Assembly: GCA_034770075.1 (NCBI GenBank)
Contig: CM068377.1
Location: 77,550,406-77,614,405, forward strand
Source of the DNA: Aralia elata
Taxonomy: Eukaryota; Streptophyta; Magnoliopsida; Apiales; Araliaceae
DNA length: 64,000 bases
Reading direction: 5' to 3'
The notes under the pieces were generated by a model. The model did no database searches, had not been told where the DNA came from, and saw only the letters and a program-made list of their open reading frames with translations. The position numbers were made by a program, and so were the translations under genes. Of this stretch, positions 23,201-33,428 are shown piece by piece (position 1 is the stretch's first letter; every line of letters starts with the position of its first letter).

Positions 23201-24465
23201 AAAAATATTCCTAAGCTTGTAAAATTATTTAAAAATATTATCAAGCTTGTAAAAATTATTTAAAAATAATACTAAGTTTATAAAAATATTATAAATGATA
23301 ACTACATTATCTAAGCTAATATTTAAGCTTCTAAATGAAATTTTATCGAACAACCTATGTGTTTAACTGTCTAAAGTCACGACGGAGATACCGAATCAAC
23401 GTTGGACCTTAACGAAACTTGTCTAGATTAACATAATACATGTTAATATAAGTTCTAACGCTTATATTTGACAACGTAGACCACGTACGCTGACACCTTG
23501 TGTGAAATTGTGTTAAACGAACTACGCTAAGGCAAGTCTTCTAACCTTGTTACATTTACGCAAGTATTATACATCTTGCGGTTCTATATCGACATAAAAT
23601 TGTAGGATGATATGCATACTCCTAGGATATTGGTTAGGCTGATCCCCTACCAAATATCCGAACTCAAGTGGTTCTAAGTCATTGAAGACTGATAGAACTA
23701 ATTAAAATATATGGTTCATGTACAGAACCCTCAGTTATACATCATTGACATCTTTCAAATCAAACACATTGTGTTTACATTTTTTAAATGAACTTGCTGA
23801 ACATTTGTAGCTCATTCTTGCGTATATCTTCTTTGCAGTTTTAAATGATAATCCCGGCACTTCTGGAACAGACAAAGGAAAAGGACATGTTTACTAGTTT
23901 TATTTACTGTTTTTGAATAATTCAAGTCTTTTATACGGCTTTGTTGTAATAACTTAGTACTGAGAACGATGTAACCGAACTTAATGATATGTAATATATT
24001 ATCATCCTTTATTACATCGAATGCGTTATACTCTGATCTTTATTTTATTTAGCATAGTTGTACTAAGTAAATACAGTATCTATACGAACTATACATCTGA
24101 ATGAGGGTATTTAAATGATATTGAAAGTCTTATAAGCTCTGAGGTTACAATAATGAGCGCCGGTAAGGTGCCATCTTTACCGGAATGCGCCCCTCAGTTC
24201 TATGGACAATCTTATCGTTAATACTGTGAATGTCAGATAGATAGGGAATATTGATATGAAAGAGGTATTCATGAGATATGAATCTATACATCCAAGTGAG
24301 GGTATCTAAACACAGATAACGTTCTGGCAAGAATTATCATCTGTTATGGGATACTGTGAACCTTGGATAGATAGAAGTCATATTTATTGAATATTTATAG
24401 TGGTATAGTTTCATGTGAGCACCAGATCTGCTATAGAGAAGTGTAGAGAATTTGGGGACGTCACA
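20202..24465 (+). mobile_element. Tekay-like solo LTR (4.26 kb)
   Basis: Starts TGTAATATTCCG and ends GGGGACGTCACA, flanked by TCGGG (20197-20201) and TCGAG (24466-24470), a target duplication with one mismatch. It interrupts the Tat/Ogre LTR at GAGTTCGGG^GGCTTG, as shown by the intact copy at 25,680-25,700. GACAAAGGAAAAGG near its 3' part and GTGAGCACC before the end are shared with the Tekay LTR at 28557-32341. No PBS, PPT or coding region accompanies it, hence a solo LTR left by LTR-LTR recombination. Confidence 0.75.
22610..23340. repeat. Extremely AT-rich block inside the solo LTR
   Basis: Runs of TAATTAAAT and AAATGATAA(A/T) words with almost no G or C. The Tekay LTR has a comparable AT-rich block at 30,190-31,140. 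Confidence 0.85.
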
Positions 24466-25390
24466 TCGAGGGCTTGCTTAAGCGAGGGGAAGGTGTTAGG
24501 CACCCCCCGCTTCCGTGAAAATATTGTTACTGCATCTTGTTGTTTTCCTAAATGTGTGGTGTGTGTGTGTGTGATTTTGGATGAAATCGCTATTTAGCTT
24601 TGGATCAAAATCGTGATAACTGTGTTATTTTGAGAGCAACTTCAAATATCTTTAAACCTATACACGAAGGATTTGATTTGGAAAAAAGTTCATTTTAGCT
24701 TTAATTTGATGAATGCCTTTTCGGGGTGACATTTTAGAAAATATAATTTTTCAAACCCTTCATCAAATAGGAATCGAGATCCTTCATTACTTTCAATTTT
24801 AACCTAAAGTTATCTTGCTATCCTAAGCGATGGAAGGCGTGGATGCATGTTATGTTATGCATTAGGTTTAATGTTTTTTTAATCTTTTCCTGTAAAACCA
24901 GGGTTAGTTGTTTGATGACAGGATAAAAAGATATAGGATGATTAGTCTAAGATGGATGACATTTGTACATATGAAAGAATAACAGGGCATGGAGAGACTT
25001 CCCGTAGCACTGAGTTTGTCTGAGGCTGACCTAGCCTAGGATTACTCTCGCGGGCTTTTCAGCATGAAAGTCCCCATATCTTCGCAATTTACTTGATGGG
25101 AATAAATCCGATCTTTCAATTAGAGCGGATCTGAGTGGTACCTTTCCTGAGCCTCGCGGGAGAACGCCCCCTTTAGTCCAGTAATCAACATCTGACGGGT
25201 TCGCCTCCTGGTCGAGGAATCACACAATATACATTCGCATACATTCATCGCACCTTACCGCATGTATATGATGACATTGTGCGAAGCACTTAAATAAAAC
25301 ATGTAAAGCATTCATCGCAACATTCATTCGCACCATACACAAATAAGAAAGGAAAACAACAAGATTGACCACGACTTAAGCCCTCTAATG

Positions 25391-25408
25391 TCCCCGGCAG
25401 AGTCGCCA
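25391..25408 (-). other. Primer binding site (tRNA-Arg type)
   Basis: TGGCGACTCTGCCGGGGA on the minus strand, two bases after the LTR end. Its position fixes the orientation of the Tat/Ogre-like element. Confidence 0.65.
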
Positions 25409-26045
25409 ACTGTCGACGCCGAGAAAAACATGTTTTGTTGATTTTACCCCTCTTTAAGATTTTGATTTTATTTATTTCGCTTAAAGGGTGAGCTTTAGGA
25501 AAACGACCGACATAAATGCTGACGAATTTGAAAGATTGATTCATATGATTGGGCCGAATTAGACAGAGCCGTCAGTTGGTAAAGATTGAAATGGATGTAC
25601 CAACTCATCCGAATTTTTGAGGTTTTCGCAATATGGCCCAATATATGACTCCGTAAAATTGATCTCGAAACCGAGATTTATAGAGTTCGGGGGCTTGAAG
25701 TGAGGGGAAGGTGTTAGGCACCCCTCGACTTCCATGAAAATACGGTTACCGTATCTTGATATTTTTCTTAATGTGAAGTGTGTGTATATGTGTGTGTGTT
25801 GAATGAAATCTATCTTGGATTTGGATCGAAATCGTGAGAAGTGCGTTATTTTGAAAGCACTTCGAATCCATTTGAACCTATGCACGAAGGGTTTGATTTG
25901 AGAGAAAGGTTCATTTTAGCTTTGATTTGGATGAAAACCTTTTCGAGGTGACGTTTTGAAAAACATGATTCTCAACCCCTTCACCAAATAGGAATCGAGA
26001 TCGTTCGCTACTTTCAATTTTAAGTTAAGGTTCTCTTGCTAACCC

Positions 26046-26260
26046 GGGTGATTCGAGGTTGATTTTAAAAAGATCGTTGTCATTTTGTTTAGAAATCTCT
26101 TTTTGGTGACAATGGGAAACTAAGCATCAAAAATAAGGCCAGGGCGACCCGTGTTAGGTTTGTATATTACGCAAGCATACAATCAAATTACATAAATAAA
26201 ACGGAAGCGCAATAAAACGGATTTTAAAATTTTAATACAAACCATCACCATGATCTATCC
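26046..26260. other. Unassigned flank
   Basis: Short stretch between the end of recognisable Tat/Ogre LTR similarity and the start of the Sirevirus-like LTR. It may be further decayed LTR; no gene. Confidence 0.4.
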
Positions 26261-26773
26261 TGTTGGGAATCAGCATGCGATCAATAAGATCATTATGATA
26301 AGGGGAGAATGTTATAAGATCTGCATGTGATTACCTTTATTCATTATATGTGATTTGATTGATGACAATATGATCAGAAGAACATTTATACTATTAATGC
26401 CTTGTAAAGTCCTTAAATGAATATGATGTACAAGGACTTAGAAGATCAAATATGTTAGGTTGATCTAAGCTGAATGAATATCTATCTGATGAAAGCATGT
26501 TTGTAATATTAGGACTTAAAAGATCAAATATGTTAGGTTGATCTGAGCTGAATGAATATCTAACTGATCAAAGCATGTTTGTAAGATTAGGCTTTGTAAA
26601 GTCCCTAAATGAATTTGATGTACAAGGACTTAGAATAGAAAAAGATCAAACTTGTTAGGTTGATCTTATGTACTGTAATGATCTTTGTACAAACAAGGGC
26701 CAGACTGAACATAGAGCATTGCACTGACTAAAGTGAAGGATCGTAGAACAGTCAGTCAACATCGCAGAAGGAT
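26261..26773 (+). repeat. Sirevirus-like 5' LTR, part 1
   Basis: Starts TGTTGGGAATCAGC after a possible target site TATCC. It contains direct repeats of an approximately 80-bp unit (AGATCAAATATGTTAGGTTG at about 26442 and 26521) and an outer repeat of ATGTACAAGGACTTAGAA. It is broken by the Tekay-derived insertion. Confidence 0.55.
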
Positions 26774-28508
26774 CCTATATAGAGAGAAGTGCGAGATATA
26801 TACAGATCACAAAAGTCTGAAATATATCTTCACTCAGAAGGAGCTGAATATGAGGCAGCGCCGATGGTTAGAATTGATCAAGGATTACGATTGTGAGATT
26901 CTGTACCATCCGGGCAAAGCAAATGTAGTGGCAGATGCCCTGAGTAGGAAAGGCAGAGAGAAGTTGATGAGGCTTACAACTCAGGCAGAGCTGATAAAGG
27001 ACTTTGGACGCCTGGAACTGGAGGTTAAGTATCCAATGGAGACGGATGAAAAATTGTTCACCGTGACAGTGGGTCCGACTCTACTGGATAAGATAAAGGA
27101 GGCTCAAGAATTTGATGAAGAATGCATTGGCATTAAGACGCAACTATCGGAAGGAAAAACGTCGAAGTTCAAGGTTGACAGCACGGGTCTGCTGAGATTC
27201 GAGGGAAGGATCTGGATACCCTATGTACCAGACCTAAGGGAAGAAATATTGCAGGAGGCCCATAATACGAGATTTTCGGTACATCCGGGTAGCACCAAGA
27301 TGTATCAAGATCTTCGTCAACATTATTGGTGGCCGCATTTGAAAGGGGAAGTTGCGGAATTCGTCAGCCGGTGTTTAACTTGTCAGAGGGTCAAGGCAGA
27401 GCACCAACGGCCGAGCGGATTGTTGCAACCCTTAGAGATTCCCGAGTGGAAGTGGGAGCACATCACTATGGATTTTGTGGTAGGACTCCCGACAACACAA
27501 AAGGGTCTAGACGCCATCTGGGTGATCGTAGATCGGTTGACCAAGTCTGCCCATTTTCTACCGATCAAGATCAGGTACAAATTGGAGCAGTTGGCGAAAC
27601 TCTACGTAAAGGAGATAGTATCGCGACATGGGGTGCCGGTTTCTATTGTATCTGACAGAGATCCGCGCTTCACGTCAAATTTTTGGAGAAGCCTACAGGA
27701 GAGACTGGGAACACAATTGAGAATGAGTACGGCGTATCATCCTCAGACCGATGGTCAGAGCGAGCGAATTATTCAGACCTTAGAGGACATGCTCCGGGCA
27801 GTTGTGATGGACTTAGGTGGCAGCTGGGACGATCATTTGCCCTTGGTAGAGTTCGCTTACAACAATAGTTACCACGCTAGCATTGGTATGCCACCGTACG
27901 AAGCATTATATGGAAGGAAGTGTCGAACGCCGTTGTGTTGGGATGAAGTTGGTGAACGGAGATTGTTGGGACCAGAATTGGTACAACAAACCGTGAAAAT
28001 CATTAAAGTAATAAGGCAGCGGTTAGTAGCGGCCCAGGATCGTCAGAAGAAGTATGCCGACTTACATCGTCAGAAACGAGACTTTGAAGTTGGTAGTTAT
28101 GTGTTTCTGAAGGTATCTCCCTGGAAAGGGAAGATCCGTTTTGGGAAGAAGGGCAAGCTGAGCCCTAGATTCATAGGACCTTTCGAAATATTGAGGAGAA
28201 TAGGCGAAGTGGCGTACGAGGTAGCATTACCCCCTGAGCTTGAGCACATTCACAACGTGTTTCATGTATCGGTGTTACGTCCATATAAGCCAGACTACAA
28301 GCATGTTATTTCCTATGAGCCAATTCAAGTCGAGAAGGACTTATCGTACGAGGAGGTTCCTGTCCAGATTCTCGATAGGAAGGAACAGAAGCTGAGAAAC
28401 AAGACCATACATTCCGTCAAAGTTCTCTGGAGGAATCACGCAGTCGAAGAAGCTACGTGGGAACTCGAAGAGAAAATGAAGGCGAATTATCCGTTCTTAT
28501 TTGAGTAA
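26774..28508 (+). CDS. Tekay pol 3' part: RNase H end, integrase, chromodomain (5'-truncated)
   Basis: An open frame of about 578 codons without its own start; it enters in RNase H (CEIYTDHKSLKYI) and ends at TAA. The integrase has the His/His/Cys/Cys finger (H...H, then CLTCQ), the catalytic core with MDFVVGLP, VSDRDPRF and the Glu in DGQSERIIQTLE, and the GPFEILRRIGEVAYEVALP module. The C-terminus, VLWRNHAVEEATWELEEKM, is a chromodomain, which targets chromoviruses to chromatin. Unlike the gag-pol to its right, this part has no stop or frameshift. It cannot be expressed as a complete polyprotein here because the upstream part is missing. Confidence 0.9.
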
Positions 28509-28542
28509 CCCTATTTTTGTAATTCCGAGAACGGAATTTTTA

Positions 28543-28556
28543 TAAGGGGAGAGGGA
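28543..28556 (+). other. Polypurine tract of Tekay element
   Basis: TAAGGGGAGAGGGA directly before the LTR start TGTAATGCCC. Confidence 0.85.
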
Positions 28557-31500
28557 TGTAATGCCCGTGAATTTTGAACTTCCTTATTAATTAAATCTAA
28601 TTTAATTTAATGAGTTAACGTTGTGTTCTATTTAAACCAGCTTGGGTTAATTGGTGGGAGATGTATAAGATGTGTCTATACTCGTGTTGGCAGGTATGAT
28701 ATAACTATGGTTAAGAGATAACCATAGGTGAGTCAAGTGTAGGAATTGGTGGGTAATGACTAAAATGGCCAAGAGTGGTTAATAACCAAGGTAATTATGT
28801 AAGGGCAATAACCATTGTATATCCAAGTGGTTAATAACCAATGAAATAATGGCGGGATAATAACCATTGTGTTTAACCAATGTAATGATGGCAAGATAAT
28901 AACCAATGTCTAATAACCAATGAAGAATGGGTAATAACTAATGGATAATTAAGATTTTGCGAAAAGACTATTTTAACCTTGAAAGAGGTTGGGAAAGGAC
29001 TAAAATACCCTTGAGGAAGTTGCTAGGAAACTTCCTACTATTGATGAATTGACCAAATTGCCCTTGCCTAGTCATGATTAATGACTATTTTGCCCATGGT
29101 CTCTACTTTCCTATAAATAGGACCCCTCACCAAAGTTAACAAGGGTTGGCTCACTTATTATTCACCAAGTAGAGAGTTTGTGAGCTTGAGAGAGTTTTGA
29201 AGAGAGAAGCAAGAGCAAGTCTTGTGAGAGGAAGAAGAAGACCTTGAAGTGTTTACGCCATCTCCATCCGCATAGCCATTAAAGCTAGGTATAAACTCCA
29301 TTCCTTCAAACCCTAGTCTCTTGTTGCTAGTATTATATTATGATTTCTACACACTATTTTGTTGGAAACTTTTATGTGTGTTGATTGGGGTTGGTGGTAT
29401 AAATGGAGTATTCATGGATCTAAGTTTTTATTTTTGTTAGATCTACATTTTTCTAAAAGATTGTTTAACTCATGATTTTAAAACCAAGGTATGGATCTTC
29501 ATTTCTTTTAAAACCCTAGTTGTGTGTGGGATTAATTTTTGGTTGTTGTTTGATGCTTATGGAAGAAATGAAGCATGTATAGGTCTAAGTTTTATTTTGC
29601 TAGATCTAAGTTTTATCTTGCTAGATCTATATTATTGCAAAAATATGTTTATCAAATATGGTTTAAAGCTATATAAGAAGAGATCTTGGTCTTGTATGCT
29701 TTATTGATAGCATATATAGGTTTTAAAATTTTTATAACATGTTTTGGTGGGTTTGTATGCTAAAACATGAGAGTAATATTATTTATTGGAGTATAAAATT
29801 TATGGGTGAAAAATATTGATTTAAGTCATAAATATTTTATCTTAATATTAGAAATATTTTTGTAATCATGAATATATTTTTTTGGAATTTATTTGGAGTA
29901 CAAAACTTGTTTAATGGTGATTAGAACTCATTTGGTGTGAAAAGAAAAAAAAAAAAAAAAGAAAAAGAAAAAGAAAGGAATCGCCTGGAAGCCCCTGCCC
30001 AGCCCGGAACCAACCCTGGCCGCGCATGGCGTGCCAGAGGGAAAAACTTGGGCCGCCCCGCGTCTCCCGAAACGGCGTCGTTTGGGGGCCGTGGTTAAGG
30101 CAGGCGCGCAATGCGCGGGAGGCCTCAGGCGCGAAAATTACCATCCTGCCCCTCCGTCCGGATTTCGCGATAATTACCATATTGCCATCCAGATTTAATT
30201 TTAATTAATTTAAATACTTTAAACAATCTTATTAAATTTTGTAAAATTAGCAAATGCACAAAAAAAATTTAAGTTTTGAACATTAAATCTTATGTTTTCT
30301 GAATATATTATATTAATTAATCATTGTTAATTATTATTAAATAATGATTAAGGATAATTAAGAATTGTAAATTAATTATTTATTATTTGATTAACTTTAA
30401 ATAATAAATAAACTTAATTAGTTATTATTTATTATTAATAATAACTAAAGATAATTATTACTTACTAATTAATTATTTATTATTTGATTAACTTTAAATA
30501 ATAAATAAACTTAATTAGTTATTATTTATTATTAAATAATAACTAAAGATAATTATTACTTACTAATTAATTATTTATTATTTGATTAACTTTAAATAAT
30601 AAATAAACTTAATTAGGTATTATTTATTATTAAATAATAACTAAAGATAATTATTACTTACTAATTAATTATTTATTATTTGATTAACTTTAAATAATAA
30701 ATAAACTTAATTAGTTATTATTTATTATTAAATAATAACTAAAGATAATTATTACTTACTAATTAATTATTATTTGATTAAACTTTAAATAATAAACAAA
30801 CCTAATTAATTATTATTTAATCTTAAATAATAATTAAAGACAATTAAAAATTTATAATTCGATTATTATTTAATTAATAATTAAATAATAAGTGAATATA
30901 ATTAGTTATTAATTACTATTAATAATAACTAAAGATAATTAATTAATTACTATTTAATAGTAATTAAATGAAGATAGAGTTAATAAAATAGAGAGAGTTT
31001 AATAACCCATTAATTAAACAATCATAACAAATTGTTTAAGGGTTTAATAAATGAATATTACTTAAGAAAGAGTAATGTTAATTAATTTAACAATTATAAT
31101 AAATTGCTTAAAGGTTAATAAGTGATTATCACTTAAGGGAAACATGGTTAATTAATTAAACCATCAACCTAAGGATCAATTAAGTGTCTTATAGGATATA
31201 CAATAGTTTATGTGTGCTATGTGATTTGCTTAATTGTTAAATAAATAGCATAAGTAAGCGTGTCGATATACAACTACGCAGTACTAATTGATAGATCAAC
31301 ATTATCAATGTTAGGTTCTTCAAGGCCAATTAGTTAAAGCTAGAATTATTTGTAGCTGAGCAGACAGGCAAGTTCCTAACCCTAAACTTCTTACATTATT
31401 GCAAGTTCCCTAACTCAAACTCGAGTTATTATTTTCGAAGCATGTTAGTGAATAATTATTGTCGATTATTCACATCTATACTATTTATTGAGATTCGCAC

Positions 31501-32341
31501 ATTGTGCAATTGAATTCCTATCCTATTATGATTGAACTGTAAATTTAATTAAAGTTCTTTCAAGTATGAATTGTTTATGAGATCGATCTATGCTATTTGT
31601 ATCAGCTAGATCCAGCATGTCTAAATTGGTTAAGACAATGGTATTTTAAAAGCTGTTCTTATTAAATTGTTGTGGTAAGAACTCTTGGCTGAGAAAAGGA
31701 TAAACTTGTTTAAGGCATGATATCAATGCTGGTTATTAAGTGTTTATGCATAAATCACGGGGTATGAGAGGCTGATCCCCTCGATTACCAAAACTTTTTA
31801 AGAGGTCCAGCTTACATGCTGAGAACCTTGGAAAACGTCCTTGGTTATTTCAAACCACTCAGTAATTGTCATTCAATTATTCGGATATTCAACTGTTGTT
31901 TACTAATTCATGTTCCTTCACGCTCTTATACTTTTGTTGAACATTGAAAGCGAAACCTCCTTCTATCATGATATATCTCTTGTGTATATACTTGCTAAGC
32001 AAATTAGTTGCTTACCCTTGCTATATCATGATCTTTATTTCAGCTAAGGCAGAAACGTCTAGAGGAGACAAAGGAAAAGGGAAGGTGCAGGAATAGATGC
32101 CCGATAGTGCCTATGTACTAGTTATTATTGAATATTGTTTGATTAGGTGAACCTTTTATTGTATTAAGGGTACGTTTTATGTTAAGGTTAAAGAACCTTG
32201 GGACCGGAATTGTAAGACTTTAATTCTATTCGATAAACAATGTATGTTTATTATTCCGCATTTAGTTAGAAAGTATGTTTGTTGTTGAGAATCGTGAGCA
32301 CCGAATTCGAGGTTAGGAAACCCGGATTTGGGGGTGCCACA
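28557..32341 (+). repeat. Tekay LTR (3,785 bp, the only LTR of this copy)
   Basis: Starts TGTAATGCCC after a PPT and ends GGGGGTGCCACA before a PBS. A TATA-like CCTATAAATAGG lies at about 29110-29121. It contains a GC-rich patch (29990-30170), an AT-rich tandem block (30370-30790) and GACAAAGGAAAAGG near the 3' part. It belongs to the same broad family as the solo LTR at 20202-24465. Confidence 0.88.
30370..30790 (+). repeat. 98-bp AT-rich tandem repeat in Tekay LTR
   Basis: CTAAAGATAATTATTAC occurs at 30445, 30543, 30641 and 30739, a strict 98-bp period over about four copies. Each unit contains inverted A/T words (TTTATTATT and AATAATAAA). Confidence 0.92.
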
Positions 32342-32344
32342 GGT

Positions 32345-32356
32345 TGGTATCAAAGC
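32345..32356 (+). other. Primer binding site of Tekay element
   Basis: TGGTATCAAAGC three bases after the LTR end, a variant of the tRNA-Met complement. Confidence 0.8.
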
Positions 32357-32509
32357 TGTAGGTTATAAACGTTAGGAACAAGAAACCTAGGATATAACCT
32401 TAGTAGAAAACTCACATATAGTATGTAGGTGATGGGTCGGGGAGATTCATAGAGTTCTAGTCGTACCGAATAAAATATCATTTCATTTCATCAATGAATA
32501 TATTTTATT

Positions 32510-32911
32510 GTGGTATTGATGTTGATTTATTTGTGTGGTGTTTGTAGGATGTCGGATGAGAGTCAAGATAGCTGTCCAGTGAACCAGGAGCCCATAGAGC
32601 CTGATGTGATAGGAGGTTTGCTGGCGAGGAACGCCGAGCTAGAGGTTAGGGCTAAACAATTAGAGGCGCAGAACCACATCCACCAGATTTCTGAACAGCA
32701 GTACCAGGACGCTGCTTACCAGGCCCAGGCTGAGTTAGCCGAGTTGCGAGGGAGGCTGCTGCTAAGGGAGCTGCAGTTAGGACAATTGAAGGATGAGGTA
32801 AAGGCTAAGGATGTGAAGATAGTTGATTTGGAGCGAGCCTTAGACATCGTCTGGATGCAGTTCGACGCCAGATGGATGGATCTGTCCTCTAGTAGCAAGG
32901 GCAAGCGTTGA
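32510..32911 (+). CDS. Leader coiled-coil ORF upstream of Tekay gag (hypothetical)
   Basis: 133 codons, or 120 if started at ATG 32549 (MSDESQD). It lies between PBS and gag, in the sense direction and intact. From about residue 33 the sequence is rich in E, L, Q and A with hydrophobic spacing (LLARNAELEVRAKQLEAQ, then LRGRLLLRELQLGQLKDEV), which suggests a long coiled coil. It ends SSSSKGKR. TTTGTAG directly before GATG at 32547 looks like a 3' splice site, so the second ATG might be reached by splicing. No known domain was recognised; whether it is translated is unknown. Confidence 0.5.
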   Translation: MVLMLIYLCGVCRMSDESQDSCPVNQEPIEPDVIGGLLARNAELEVRAKQLEAQNHIHQISEQQYQDAAYQAQAELAELRGRLLLRELQLGQLKDEVKAKDVKIVDLERALDIVWMQFDARWMDLSSSSKGKR

Positions 32912-33428
32912 GTTGTATTCACCTTGTGTCCCTTAGAGGATAGTAAAAGTAGGTGGTTATGCCTTGAGCAGTGTTATTGGTACTATCATTTGAATTACTA
33001 GAGTTTGTATTAACCTCAGCAAGGTGCGGGGTAATTCGTATGTAGGATGTACTTCCCAACTATGTAGGTAGGAAAGAATGGTTTAAGTGAATCCCACCTT
33101 TTGTTATATTAAATGGGATAGTAGCAATTATGACAATATGCCTGTGATAAACGTGTAAGACGCTTAAGTCGGTATATGAATATAGATGCATTATTATGGT
33201 ATGTGCTTGAGAATTTTACTTGATATACCATTTATGCAATGATTATGTTAATTCAGTGAGACTGAATCGGTATCTTAGTAACTTAAATCACTAATCGGGA
33301 AAGCAGAATTTCCGAGGTTGGGTAATCTAAAACTTCCACACAAGAGTCATGTGATTATTGTATTACATGCTAAATACTTATGTTTTAAGAAAGCCCGAGT
33401 AACGTGTTAGGGTTTGCTTAAATAGATA
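32912..33428 (+). other. Tekay leader between coiled-coil ORF and gag
   Basis: About 520 bp with no recognisable coding sequence. Confidence 0.6.

Larger units (their letters stand above)
19948..26045 (-). mobile_element. Short Tat/Ogre-like LTR element, split by a solo LTR
   Basis: Two directly repeated copies start TGTCGACGCCG on the plus strand: 19948-20201 continued at 24466-24835, and 25411-26045. Shared internal words include AGACAGAGCCG(C/T)CAGTTGG and GGAAGGTGTTAGGCACCCC. On the minus strand, TGGCGACTCTGCCGGGGA (25408-25391) lies 2 bp from the copy ending in ACA at 25411. This matches the tRNA-Arg type PBS of Ogre/Tat elements. So the element runs right to left, with only about 575 bp internal and no coding region. 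I could not fix the outer end or a target duplication. Confidence 0.6.

Noticed and set aside
26296..26312. AAGGGGAGAA followed by TGTTATAAG looked like a PPT and LTR start
   Set aside because: The better LTR start is TGTTGGG at 26261, which forms a perfect 6-bp inverted end with CCAACA at 47574-47579. A PPT here would also require an extra internal region that is not seen.
29911..30208. GC-rich ORFs on both strands in the Tekay LTR
   Set aside because: Overlapping frames in a local GC-rich patch with an adjacent A tract. No similarity to any protein I recognise.
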